From the NCBI GenBank assembly GCA_963739045.1, contig CAVTYY010000005.1, positions 248,001 through 312,000 of the forward strand: a DNA stretch of 64,000 bases, read 5' to 3'. A program made the translations under genes and the position numbers. Numbering within the stretch: position 1 is the stretch's first letter; each line of letters starts with the position of its first letter. This document shows positions 42,619 to 51,440 of this stretch, in pieces. The stretch comes from Halobacillus_B sp963739045. GTDB lineage: Bacteria > Bacillota > Bacilli > Bacillales > Halobacillaceae. Under the pieces are notes generated by a model that worked only from the letters and a program-made list of their open reading frames with translations, did not search any database and had not been told where the DNA came from.

Positions 42619-43386
42619 ATGAACCGCTTTTTGATCAATACAGTTCTATTGGAAAGAAACCGGTGGGAAACTCATCGAACCCCTTCTATCCTTGTCAGCG
42701 AATGGATGGACCGATTTATGGAGGATGGTTTCGATGGGCTGGAGCTTTGGGAGAACCACGTATTAAAAGCACAGAAGGAAGAGATCCAATTCTTGAAGAA
42801 GGGTCCGGTTAAGGTCGATATTTATAACTCTTATGTCCGTTTTGAAGATGGATACGAAGAAGAACGAGAGACCGCTGCTAATATGATCAGGCAGCTTCAG
42901 GTTAATAAGGTGAAATTTAACTTAGGAAGCAATTCAGTTCTAGAAGATCGCTATTTGGAAAATCTTCAGGAGTGGAAAGGACAGCTGCCTGCAGGCTGCC
43001 GTCTGCTGTGCGAATGCCACCCGGGTACGATCATGGAAGACCCGGAGGAGGCGGCACGAATTTATGATGTGCTAGGAAGCAGCCAGCTTGAGGCTATTGT
43101 CCACCCGTTTCATGAACAGCACGATCTGGAGCGATGGTTTGATTGTCTTGGAAGCACCATCACACATGCGCACGTCAGTTTATATAAGAATCAGGCGTTT
43201 CACCGTTTAGCAGAAGAAGAAGAGTTTGTGAAGAAGCGGGCAGCAATGTTAAGAAACCAGAAGTTTGTTGGAACGTATTCGATGGAATTCGCAAAAGGGA
43301 CTGCAGCCCCTAATGAGACTGAGGAGCTGGTTTACTCCTACGCCCTGCAGGACCGTAATTATTTACAGAATTTATTGCGAGCTTAA
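42619..43386 (+). CDS. Sugar phosphate isomerase/epimerase-like TIM barrel
   Basis: A 255-residue xylose-isomerase-like TIM barrel. Marks are DGFDGLELWENHV near the first strands, VKFNLGSN and LLCECHPGT with a likely metal-binding Glu-His, then AIVHPFHEQHD and THAHVSLY, where the His and Asp residues would hold a divalent metal. ATG at 42619 is preferred because GAAGGGGGATAGG precedes it. Family members isomerise or epimerise free or phosphorylated sugars and inosose. In this cluster it should process a released sugar; the substrate is open. Confidence 0.8.
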   Translation: MNRFLINTVLLERNRWETHRTPSILVSEWMDRFMEDGFDGLELWENHVLKAQKEEIQFLKKGPVKVDIYNSYVRFEDGYEEERETAANMIRQLQVNKVKFNLGSNSVLEDRYLENLQEWKGQLPAGCRLLCECHPGTIMEDPEEAARIYDVLGSSQLEAIVHPFHEQHDLERWFDCLGSTITHAHVSLYKNQAFHRLAEEEEFVKKRAAMLRNQKFVGTYSMEFAKGTAAPNETEELVYSYALQDRNYLQNLLRA

Positions 43387-43419
43387 AGGAAGATGGATCG
43401 TGACGAGGGAGAGATCAGG

Positions 43420-44385
43420 ATGTGGAAAGCAGCTTTAATTGGAGCGGGGGTAATCGCCAAAGACCATATAGAAGCTCTGGAAAAGAGGTCAGATTTAACG
43501 GTGGCGGCAATTGCTGATATTGATAAGGAAAAACTTACAAACTATCCTTTCCGAAAGTATCAGGATTATCGGGAAATGATTCGCAATGAGTCTCCTGAAA
43601 TCGTTATTATAAGTTTGCCTCATTTTCTGCATAAAGAAGCTGCCTTGTTCTGTGCTTCGCATGGCTGCCACATATTACTTGAAAAACCAATGGCCCTTAC
43701 TACTGCCGAGTGCAGGGAGATCATCAGCACAGCAGAACATTACAACATTCAGCTTCTAGTGGGACATATTCAGCACTATTTTATAGAAAATATGGTAGCG
43801 AAAGAAATCATTCGTAAGGAAGAACTCGGTAAGCTTCTGATGGTTAAAGAAGAGAGACATATGAATTATTTTGTTTCGGAACGACCCGACTGGTTCTTAG
43901 ATCGATCTAAATCAGGCGGAGGAGTGATGATGAACTTAGGTGTCCATTCGATCGATAAGATTCAGTGGATGCTTTCGACTCGTTTTTCTAAGGTGCTGGC
44001 TAATTTGACTTTTGAATCTGGCATGCATTCAGAGGTAGAGGGAAGCGGGATTGTATATTTACAAACAGCCGAAGGAATCCCTGCGACTATCATGATTTCC
44101 GGTTATCAAGGAGTCCCTCGAAATGTCACAGAGTTCATCTGTGCCAAAGGAATGCTTAAAGTAGAACCAGGGAAAGGGGTATGGAAAAGCATGGATGGGG
44201 ATTACGAAAGGGTAATCTCTCCTGAATCATCCTCTCCTTTTTCCAGTCAGCTTGCAGAATTAACGGATGCGATTGAAGGTAGTGCCAAGCTCGAGAATTC
44301 CGGCTGGTATGGTGAATCAGTAATGAAAGTAGTGGAAGCGATCTATCAATCTCATGATTGCGGCAAAGTTATCGAATTGGGTTAA
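43420..44385 (+). CDS. Gfo/Idh/MocA family oxidoreductase
   Basis: A 321-residue NAD(P)-dependent sugar dehydrogenase. The N-terminal Rossmann domain opens with AALIGAGVIAKDHIEAL; the EKP motif is present in ILLEKPMALT (about 97-107), and GGGVMMNLGVHSID, with the catalytic His, follows near 180. ATG at 43420 gives the usual family start; ATG at 43393 would add nine residues and also has a site. It lies 33 bases after the isomerase-like gene and likely oxidises a sugar, sugar acid or inositol-like product of the pathway. Confidence 0.88.
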   Translation: MWKAALIGAGVIAKDHIEALEKRSDLTVAAIADIDKEKLTNYPFRKYQDYREMIRNESPEIVIISLPHFLHKEAALFCASHGCHILLEKPMALTTAECREIISTAEHYNIQLLVGHIQHYFIENMVAKEIIRKEELGKLLMVKEERHMNYFVSERPDWFLDRSKSGGGVMMNLGVHSIDKIQWMLSTRFSKVLANLTFESGMHSEVEGSGIVYLQTAEGIPATIMISGYQGVPRNVTEFICAKGMLKVEPGKGVWKSMDGDYERVISPESSSPFSSQLAELTDAIEGSAKLENSGWYGESVMKVVEAIYQSHDCGKVIELG

Positions 44386-44399
44386 GGGAGGAGGGTGTT

Positions 44400-46280
44400 A
44401 TGAAACTCTTTTTACAGGGCGATTTGGATGGCTTGCAGCCGGGGATAGAGGAATTGGAGAAAGAGTATGCTTTTTGTATTTCTAAGCAAGGGTTAGTGAT
44501 TAGAATCGAGCAATGGCAAGAAGAGAAAATTGAAGTCTCCTTAACTCAGCAGGGAGGCTTTATCGGATTTAAAGAGAAAATCCATTTCTTTAGAGCTATC
44601 GGTCTGCTGCTTGAGCATGCAAAAGAGAAGTCTTCATTTCAGTTGTCCGAGCATCCTCAATTTACTTTAAATGGACCGATGCTGGATTGTTCACGAAACG
44701 CGGTCCTCAAACCAGACCAAATCAACCGGCTAATGAGAAAAATGGCGATGATGGGGCTTAATCTCGTCATGCTGTACATGGAGGATACTTACGATCTAGC
44801 TGCGCTGCCTTATTTCGGTTATAAGCGTGGGAAATATACGCAAGAGGAATTAAAGCACATCGATGAGTATGCCGATCAATTTGGCATTGAGGTCATACCG
44901 GCTATTCAGACGTTAGCTCATCTTTCCAATTTCCTGCGCTGGAGCAGTTCTCAGCGATTTAAGGATACGGATGATATTTTACTTGCAGGATCCAAGGATA
45001 CTGGCGAACTCATTAACAAAATGCTTATATCCTCTACTCAGCCTTTCCGTTCGAACCGTGTCCATATTGGAATGGATGAAGCTCACTTTCTTGGAAGAGG
45101 GGAATTTCTTAATCAGCATGGATTTTCTTCTGCTTATTCCATCATGAACTCTCACTTGACCCAAGTTTATCAAATGGCCGAATCGTTACAATTAAGGCCA
45201 ATGATGTGGAGTGATATGTATTTTCGGGTGGCATCCTCCACGGGGAGTTATTACGATGAACAAGCTGTGATTCCACAAGCGGTCTTGAACGATATTCCAA
45301 AGGACATGCAATATGTATACTGGGATTATTATCATGAAGATGAAGATTTCTATCAGGAATACCTTCAAAAACATCAGCAATTTGGTTCCAATCCTATTTT
45401 TGCTGGAGGTTTATGGACGTGGAATGGCAACTCAGTTCACTATCAGAAAGCCTTTCGAACGACTCGTCCTGCTTTAATAGCTTGTAAGAAAGCAGGAGTG
45501 AAAGAAGTAATCGCGACACTTTGGGGAGATGATGGGGCAGAAACTGATCCATTTACTAGTCTTTTAGGACTTCAGCTGTATGCAGAGCACGGATACTCCC
45601 TGGAAGTAACCGACGATAAGCTGAGCAGGCGATTTCGATTTTGTTCGGGGGCGGAGATGAGCTCTTTCCTCCAATTGGGAGAATTAGATCTTCCACACGG
45701 TTCTGGAGACAGTCAGCTGGAGCCCGCGAATCCTGCTAAGTATCTACTATGGCAGGACCCTTTGACCGGCCTATTTGATCATCATCTGGATGACGTTTCT
45801 CTTAACCACTATTACAAACACTTGCAGCAATCTTTACAGAAAAGTGGGGAGCAAGCTGGAGAATGGAAGTCGCTGTTTCAGGTTCCTGCTGCTCTTTGCG
45901 AGGTATTAAGTATAAAAAGTGAATTAGGATGCAGACTTAGGAAGTATTATCGGGAGAAAGACCGAACCAGTCTCCAATCTTTGATGAAGCACGAGCTCCC
46001 GCTTCTCATAGAAAAAATCAATCAGCTTAAATGGGCTCACTACTCGCAATGGATGGAGAGAAATAAGCCGTTTGGATGGGAGATCTTAGATATTCGCTAT
46101 GGAGGATTACGCTCAAGAGTAGAGACGGCGCTCCATAGACTCACCCAATATTTAGAAGGATCCCTCTCTGCCCTCCCAGAGCTGGAAGAAAAATCACTGG
46201 ACTATGGTGCACCAGGTGCGATCTCTCCTTATCTAAGATGCAATAAATACAAAGATATTATTTCCGCCAATCCTATTTGA
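44400..46280 (+). CDS. GH20-like beta-N-acetylhexosaminidase
   Basis: A 626-residue protein of the GH20 type. The catalytic barrel begins near residue 90 (NGPMLDCSRNAVL) and carries the Asp226-Glu227 pair in IGMDEAH, where Glu is the acid and Asp orients the substrate acetamide. GGLWTWNGNS and LWGDDGAETD come further on, as in cytoplasmic GH20 relatives. There is no signal peptide. ATG at 44400 has AAGGGAGGAGGG; the frame is open from 44358. It should remove terminal GlcNAc or GalNAc from imported oligosaccharides after the lyase has acted. The terminator follows at once. Confidence 0.85.
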   Translation: MKLFLQGDLDGLQPGIEELEKEYAFCISKQGLVIRIEQWQEEKIEVSLTQQGGFIGFKEKIHFFRAIGLLLEHAKEKSSFQLSEHPQFTLNGPMLDCSRNAVLKPDQINRLMRKMAMMGLNLVMLYMEDTYDLAALPYFGYKRGKYTQEELKHIDEYADQFGIEVIPAIQTLAHLSNFLRWSSSQRFKDTDDILLAGSKDTGELINKMLISSTQPFRSNRVHIGMDEAHFLGRGEFLNQHGFSSAYSIMNSHLTQVYQMAESLQLRPMMWSDMYFRVASSTGSYYDEQAVIPQAVLNDIPKDMQYVYWDYYHEDEDFYQEYLQKHQQFGSNPIFAGGLWTWNGNSVHYQKAFRTTRPALIACKKAGVKEVIATLWGDDGAETDPFTSLLGLQLYAEHGYSLEVTDDKLSRRFRFCSGAEMSSFLQLGELDLPHGSGDSQLEPANPAKYLLWQDPLTGLFDHHLDDVSLNHYYKHLQQSLQKSGEQAGEWKSLFQVPAALCEVLSIKSELGCRLRKYYREKDRTSLQSLMKHELPLLIEKINQLKWAHYSQWMERNKPFGWEILDIRYGGLRSRVETALHRLTQYLEGSLSALPELEEKSLDYGAPGAISPYLRCNKYKDIISANPI

Positions 46281-46312
46281 AGAATACCTCAGTACATCTA
46301 CTTGTGATGAAC

Positions 46313-46360
46313 ACAGCAGCCCAGAACCACTAGTTGCAAATGGTTCTGGGCTGCTGTTTA
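46313..46360 (+). terminator. Terminator of the utilisation cluster
   Basis: A perfect 17-bp stem (ACAGCAGCCCAGAACCA and complement) with an 11-base loop. The tail TTTAAATAC is short. It also lies at the 3' end of the minus-strand MFS gene and may serve both. Confidence 0.82.
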
Positions 46361-46387
46361 AATACATTTAATCTTCCATGCTGTTTC

Positions 46388-47872
46388 CTATGACTGCTCC
46401 ATTTCAGCAGAAGCTAAGTCATCTGGAGAAGCTTTTTTAATAAATAATGATAAAAGGAAGCCTGCTGCCGCCACACCGAATGCGACTAGATAAACCAGTT
46501 CCACTCCGGAAACTAAAGACTGAGTCATAGTTTGAGCGGAGGAAGGGTTCTCAGCATGGGCTAAGAAACTGTCCTGTTTCGAAGTCATGATGCTGATAAA
46601 TACGGAAACCCCGATGGCTCCAGAAACAGGCTGCAGTGTATTCATAATCGCTGTTCCATGCGGATAAAGTTTCTTGGGCAGCTGATTCAATCCGTTCGTT
46701 TGAGCAGGCATCATAATGGCAGATATCGAGAACATTAGGAAAATGTAGGTAACCACAATATGCCAAATGGGAGTATTCACTCCTACCTGGCTGAGCGAAA
46801 ACATCGTTCCCATTAAAATGAATGCAGCAGGTATTATTAATTTTCTCGGACCGAATTTATCAAAAAGCTTTCCCATAACAGGTGAAAGAAGTCCGTTGAG
46901 AAGACTTCCAGGGAGCAGGATAAGGCCTGCTGCTGCCGCTGATAAAGCAAGCGGACCTTGCATATACATAGGCAGGATAATTTCAGAAGAAAACATCGAC
47001 ATCATAATGATAATAAATAATCCAACCGATAAAGCGAACATCGGATACTTGAAAACTCGCACATCAAGCAGGGGTTCTGCTAGTCTAAGCTGTCTGCGTG
47101 TGAAGAAAATCAGACTAATGACTCCTGCGATGATCAAGCTGTACACTTGAGGTTCGAGAAATCCAGCATTTCCTTCCCCAGCAAAGCTAAAACCTAAGAC
47201 CACTCCGCCAAAGCCAATCGTGGACAAGACGATAGAAAGGACATCAGTTTTCGGTTTGGTAATCTCTCCTACATTTTTAAGGAATTTATATCCGAATCCG
47301 ATGGAGAATAAGGCAAATGGAATTACGGTAATGAATAAAAAGCGCCAGCCCAAATGCTCAACAATAACTCCTGAAAGTGTGGGTCCAATTGCCGGAGCAA
47401 ACATGATGACCAGCCCAATCATCCCCATCACTGAACCTCGCCGTTCAGGAGGAAAGATTAATAAGAAGGTATTGAAAATAATCGGAATCAATAACCCTGT
47501 TCCTACCGCCTGTAGCAATCTTCCGGCAAGGAGAATTCCAAAGCTCGGAGCCAGGGAGCAAATAAGGGTTCCAACTGTGAAAATGGACATCGTTCCGAGG
47601 AACATTTGCCTTGTGGTAAAGGATTGGATAAGTAATGCAGAAATCGGTATAAGAATTCCCATCACCAGCATAAATCCGGTAGCCATCCACTGAACGACAG
47701 GCGGAGATACATGGAATTGATCCATTAATGTAGTAAGGGCAATATTAAGCAATGTTTCATTTAGAATAGCAAAGAACGCCCCAATAATGAGTGAGATCAT
47801 TACGGGCATAACGCTGAAATCTGGATCTTCCGCAAGAAACTCATAGGATTTCTTGTTGTCTTTTTCGTCCAT
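46388..47872 (-). CDS. DHA2-family (EmrB/QacA) drug efflux MFS transporter
   Basis: A 494-residue membrane protein with 14 helices. The family marks are the NETLLNIALTTLMDQF start of helix 1, QWMATGFMLVMGILIP, and motif C in GRLLQAVGTGLLIPI with a Gly/Pro pattern for antiporters. ATG at 47872 is preferred over GTG at 47881, because AAAGGAGGTGG stands seven bases before it. It resembles LmrB/Mdr-type exporters of Bacillaceae that expel antibiotics or dyes with proton exchange. The substrate is unknown. Single gene. Confidence 0.9.
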   Translation of the reverse strand: MDEKDNKKSYEFLAEDPDFSVMPVMISLIIGAFFAILNETLLNIALTTLMDQFHVSPPVVQWMATGFMLVMGILIPISALLIQSFTTRQMFLGTMSIFTVGTLICSLAPSFGILLAGRLLQAVGTGLLIPIIFNTFLLIFPPERRGSVMGMIGLVIMFAPAIGPTLSGVIVEHLGWRFLFITVIPFALFSIGFGYKFLKNVGEITKPKTDVLSIVLSTIGFGGVVLGFSFAGEGNAGFLEPQVYSLIIAGVISLIFFTRRQLRLAEPLLDVRVFKYPMFALSVGLFIIIMMSMFSSEIILPMYMQGPLALSAAAAGLILLPGSLLNGLLSPVMGKLFDKFGPRKLIIPAAFILMGTMFSLSQVGVNTPIWHIVVTYIFLMFSISAIMMPAQTNGLNQLPKKLYPHGTAIMNTLQPVSGAIGVSVFISIMTSKQDSFLAHAENPSSAQTMTQSLVSGVELVYLVAFGVAAAGFLLSLFIKKASPDDLASAEMEQS

Positions 47873-47971
47873 TGCGGCCACCTCCTTTAGTCAATAGCTT
47901 ATACCTATTGCAAGTATTTATTATAACGGATGAGAAGAGGCGGGTATAGGATGAAGCTTATTAAACTTCAG

Positions 47972-49654
47972 CTACATTTCTTCAGGAGCTTCAATCCCTA
48001 GAATGGACAATCCTTCTTTAAGGACAATCGTAAAACCATAGATGAGAGTAAGTCGCTGGTTTAAATGGTTTTCAGCTAATATTTTCTGGGAAGCATAGTA
48101 TTGGTTAAATGACTTGGCAGTATCGAGTAAATATTTAGCTAATTTAGACGGATCATATGCCTCATAGGCTTGTTTAACAGTTTCCGGGAACAGACGGAGC
48201 TGTTTGATCAGCGGCCAGGCATTCTCATCATTAAGAGTGGCAGCAGCGTTCTTTAACTCAAAGGAACCTTTATTTAGAATCGACCACGCTCGAACATAGG
48301 CGTATTGCAGATAAGGGGCAGTATTCCCTTCAAAGGTAAGCATGTCATCAAGAGAAAATTCCACATCATTGCGGCGATCGTGTTTTAAGTCATGGAAAAT
48401 GACCGCACCAACGCCCACTTGTTTTGCTGTTTCTTCCTTATTATTAAGGGAAGGATTTTTGGATTCAATATTGGATTTTGCCTGAGCAACTGCTTCTTCA
48501 AGTGCTTGTTTAAGAAGCACGGTTTTGCCTTGTCTGGTGGACATCTTTTTGCCATCCTGAAGCATCATCCCAAAGGATATGTGCTTTACTGTATCCGCCC
48601 AGGCAAATCCCAATTTACTCAATACTTGCTTCACTTGCTGAAAGTGTAACGATTGTTCATGTCCTACTACATACAGTGCTTCATCAAACTGGTAATTCTT
48701 ATAACGGTCCACTGCTGCTGTGAGGTCTCGTGTAGCATAAATAGAAGTTCCGTTGCTTTTTTTTATTAAACAAGGGGGCATTCCTTCTTCATCCAGCCGT
48801 ACAACCTGGGCGCCCTCAGATTCGGTGAGCAGGTCTTTCTCTATTAGGAGTTGAATAGTTTCTTCCATCTTATCGTTATAATAAGCTTCGCCACGGGTGA
48901 GATCAAAAGAAACCCCGAGAAGACGATAGATGTTTTCAAACTCTTCTAGTGATTCCTCCTTAAACCATTTCCACAGCTTTACAGCTTCTTCATCGTGGTT
49001 CTCAAGTTTCTTAAACCATTCTCTTCCTTCTTCAATCAGACCTGGATCTTCTTTGGCTTCTTTATGAAACTGAACATAAATTCTCGTAAGCTCAGTTAAT
49101 GGATCAGCTTTGACTAGTTCTTGCTTGCCCCAGCGCTTATAAGCTGCCAGCAGCTTGCCAAATTGAGTTCCATAATCGCCGATATAGTTGATTTTTACTG
49201 CGGTATAACCGGATTTCTCAGCAAGATTTGCCAGGGCATTGCCGATCACTGTGGAACGGAGGTGGCCCATGGAAAATGGCTTCGCGATATTAGGGGCAGA
49301 CATATCGAGTACCACAGTTTTATTTTTACCATGATTATTACTTCCATAGCTGCTCTTTTCTGAAAGGATTTGTTTCAATGTGTGCTCTGCAATAAAGGTT
49401 TGATTTAGAAATATGTTTAGGTAGCCGCCTGCGGTCTGTACTTTTTCGATTGTTTCATGTTTGAGCCGGGAAGCTAATTCCTCAGCAATCTTTGCCGGAG
49501 ATTTTCGCAGTATTTTGCTAAGTTGAAAACAAGGGAAAGCAATATCTCCATGGTCGGCTTGCTTTGGTGTTTCGAGAAGGTTGTAAACCCACTCACGGTC
49601 ATACTCCTCACCGAGGAGATGAGAAAGCTGCAGGGCGATTAAGTGTTTTTCCAT
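47972..49654 (-). CDS. argS: Arginyl-tRNA synthetase
   Basis: A 560-residue class I synthetase. The N-terminal Add-1 domain recognises the tRNA; the HIGH-like motif is SMGHLRST (about 128-135), with SAPNIAKPF before it; KMSTR stands for KMSKS near 375-380; a DALR anticodon-binding domain ends the chain. The leader contains an arginine-type T-box, so uncharged tRNA-Arg raises its expression. Bacillaceae often carry a second argS, and the C-terminal end here (IEAPEEM) differs from the usual housekeeping ending, so this may be the second, T-box-controlled copy. This cannot be settled from the window. Confidence 0.93.
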   Translation of the reverse strand: MEKHLIALQLSHLLGEEYDREWVYNLLETPKQADHGDIAFPCFQLSKILRKSPAKIAEELASRLKHETIEKVQTAGGYLNIFLNQTFIAEHTLKQILSEKSSYGSNNHGKNKTVVLDMSAPNIAKPFSMGHLRSTVIGNALANLAEKSGYTAVKINYIGDYGTQFGKLLAAYKRWGKQELVKADPLTELTRIYVQFHKEAKEDPGLIEEGREWFKKLENHDEEAVKLWKWFKEESLEEFENIYRLLGVSFDLTRGEAYYNDKMEETIQLLIEKDLLTESEGAQVVRLDEEGMPPCLIKKSNGTSIYATRDLTAAVDRYKNYQFDEALYVVGHEQSLHFQQVKQVLSKLGFAWADTVKHISFGMMLQDGKKMSTRQGKTVLLKQALEEAVAQAKSNIESKNPSLNNKEETAKQVGVGAVIFHDLKHDRRNDVEFSLDDMLTFEGNTAPYLQYAYVRAWSILNKGSFELKNAAATLNDENAWPLIKQLRLFPETVKQAYEAYDPSKLAKYLLDTAKSFNQYYASQKILAENHLNQRLTLIYGFTIVLKEGLSILGIEAPEEM

Positions 49655-49702
49655 TTATGATCCTCCTTTAAGGAATGAAACTGGATGCATTTTGAAGAGT
49701 AA

Positions 49703-49935
49703 AACAAAAAAACCTCGTCTCCATGAAGAGACGAGGTTTGTGCTCGCGGTACCACTCTAATAGCTGTAAACAGCCACTCAATTGTTGATAACGGGGGTCA
49801 ACCCCGGCCATCCTTACTGATCATTTTCAGGATCGCTTCTCAAAAGTCCGGTTCACTAATTAGTCTGCTGTTCAGGCTCCCACCGCCCCTGATTCGCTGT
49901 GCGCTTTCTAACAAGTTACTCTCTTTTTCCTAGAA
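49703..49935 (-). promoter_or_regulatory. T-box riboswitch upstream of argS
   Basis: Read on the minus strand, the T-box sequence AGAGTGGTACCGCGAGCA is at 49758-49741, followed by the terminator AACCTCGTCTC/GAGACGAGGTT (49711-49738) and a T-tract. Stem I occupies about 49935-49825, with AGTAAC near its base and GGGGCGGTGGGAGCCTG in the distal loop region. The specifier is probably CGG at 49850-49848, in GAACCGGACTTTTGAGA, an Arg codon followed by a purine as expected. An uncharged tRNA-Arg would bind and permit read-through into argS. Confidence 0.93.
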
Positions 49936-49986
49936 ATTAGGTATTGTTCAGATTATAGCTAATGGTCTTAAGGAATGCAACCGTTT

Positions 49987-50520
49987 CTAGGGTTTCTTGT
50001 AAATATAAATGCAGGAGCTAGATAAATCATGAGGAACCGCTGCTTTCTCAGCTGCAGACCAGCCAGGGAGATGAAAGGTATTGGATACAAGCGTGAAATT
50101 TCCGTGTCTATTAATTTTTAAAGATAATTTCTTCATAGCTCCTGGATAAAGGTAAGTATACAGGAAATCATGAGAGGTAAGGTCTAATTTGAAAAAATCC
50201 TTCCTTATTATATACACATTTCTATATCGAAATATTATTTTGCGAAGCAGCAGAATCATCCACGGGAACCAGGCCGTTTCATAAGCTGTAATTTTTGCTT
50301 TAGGAAATTGTCTGGCGTAACTAAAGGTCATTGCACCAAATCCAGCCCCTAATTCAGCTATAGAGTCAGGCGTATAGCGAGACGAGATTTCCATGGTTTT
50401 CTTTCTGGCAGCTGCAGAAGTTGGTGTTGGAGTGATCCCTGTGGCTATTGTCCCAATAACAAGCATAAGGAGTATAAAAATGATGAGAATAAGAGCAACA
50501 ATCATGAACATAGCAGACAC
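49987..50520 (-). CDS. Membrane-anchored class I SAM-dependent methyltransferase-like protein
   Basis: A 177-residue protein with one N-terminal helix (about 5-28) and a short class I methyltransferase-like domain. IAELGAGFGAMTFSYA (about 53-68) is motif I and AKITAYE is motif II, whose Glu would bind the ribose. Only about 130 residues follow the helix, which is small for a complete enzyme, so the activity is uncertain. Its neighbours give no pathway clue. Ribosome binding site AAGAGGTG lies before the ATG. Confidence 0.65.
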   Translation of the reverse strand: MSAMFMIVALILIIFILLMLVIGTIATGITPTPTSAAARKKTMEISSRYTPDSIAELGAGFGAMTFSYARQFPKAKITAYETAWFPWMILLLRKIIFRYRNVYIIRKDFFKLDLTSHDFLYTYLYPGAMKKLSLKINRHGNFTLVSNTFHLPGWSAAEKAAVPHDLSSSCIYIYKKP

Positions 50521-50613
50521 CTCTTTCTTCCATTGTAATAGATCCGGGCAGAATTGAAGAAGAATATCTAAATCGCTGTTATAATAATTTTGAATTTAAG
50601 TGAGGTGAATCAA

Positions 50614-50940
50614 TTGAAGAAAGCAGAAACAATGGAAGATATACAGTCATTTATCCATTCTCATACAATAGCACTTCTCTATATATCCCAGCCCGGCTGT
50701 TCAGTGTGTCACAGTTTACAGCCTCAGATTGAGGAATTACTAAAAGAATACCCTAACGTGAAGACTATTCAAGCAGATGCTGCTGAAGTTCGCGAAGTTG
50801 CCGGAGCGTTTTCCGTCTTCACCGCCCCTGTAGTTTTAGTATTTGCGGAAGGAAAAGAATGGTTCCGCAGAGCACGATTTGTCCCGATGGGCGAATTGCA
50901 TCGGGAATTAACCAAATTAAATCATTTACTAAATGAGTGA
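50614..50940 (+). CDS. Thioredoxin-like protein with CSVC motif
   Basis: A 108-residue thioredoxin-fold protein. The active-site pair is CSVC (about residues 27-30) in SQPGCSVCHSL, and the cis-Pro is in VFTAPVVLVF. TTG at 50614 has GAGGTGA six bases upstream and is preferred over TTG at 50590. There is no signal peptide, so it would act in the cytoplasm as a disulfide reductase of limited, unknown targets. The motif differs from the CGPC of TrxA, as in several YtpP-like relatives. Confidence 0.8.
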   Translation: MKKAETMEDIQSFIHSHTIALLYISQPGCSVCHSLQPQIEELLKEYPNVKTIQADAAEVREVAGAFSVFTAPVVLVFAEGKEWFRRARFVPMGELHRELTKLNHLLNE

Positions 50941-50985
50941 GTACAGTTGGAAGCTTAGGACAAAAGAAAAGGATTCATTAGAATA

Positions 50986-51020
50986 CCCGGACCATTTATA
51001 TATATTTTGGTTCGGGTTTT
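50986..51020 (+). terminator. Terminator with CCCGGACCA stem
   Basis: CCCGGACCA pairs with TGGTTCGGG (one G-U) across an AT-rich loop and is followed by TTTTCTC. Similar to the other CCCGAACC-type terminators. Confidence 0.72.
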
Positions 51021-51345
51021 CTCTGTCTTTCAATGAGATTGCTTCATCTACCTGCTTCGCTTCCCATTTACCGTTGAACTCCCTATTCCATGTTCGGCAT
51101 GCCCCTGACTTTTTCAAAACTTTATAGGCATATTCATCGCTTGAAGGCCTTCGTTGAGAGTTTTTTGAAAATTTGACCTTTTCCTGCAAATAGGCATTAT
51201 CCAGTTATTCTCAATAATTCAACCTTCATATAGCTCCGTGAGAGCGAATTATTACCGATGAGAGACGATGAATATCAAATACCTTCGAGTGAAACCGTTT
51301 ACACTGACTAATTGGCGTTTATAGACATGACTTGCTAAAAACCCC

Positions 51346-51373
51346 TTGAATAAGTATCTGCGAGTGTTATGAT
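51346..51373 (+). promoter_or_regulatory. Promoter of the proHJA operon
   Basis: A -35 box TTGAAT (51346-51351) and a -10 box TATGAT (51368-51373) are separated by 16 bases and lie 67 bases before proH. Both are close to the SigA consensus. Homologous pro operons in Halobacillus halophilus and B. subtilis are osmotically induced; the slightly short spacer would suit regulation, but that is inference. The GTCATAAAG and GCGAACAAA repeats downstream are AT-rich leader. Confidence 0.6.
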
Positions 51374-51440
51374 GAAAAACGTCATAAAGAAAGCGAACAA
51401 AAAACGCGAACAAATAAACGAACGGGAGAGATGAACTCAT

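Noticed and set aside
47220..47693. 157-codon frame on the plus strand
   Set aside because: It is antisense to the MFS exporter gene; no ribosome binding site.
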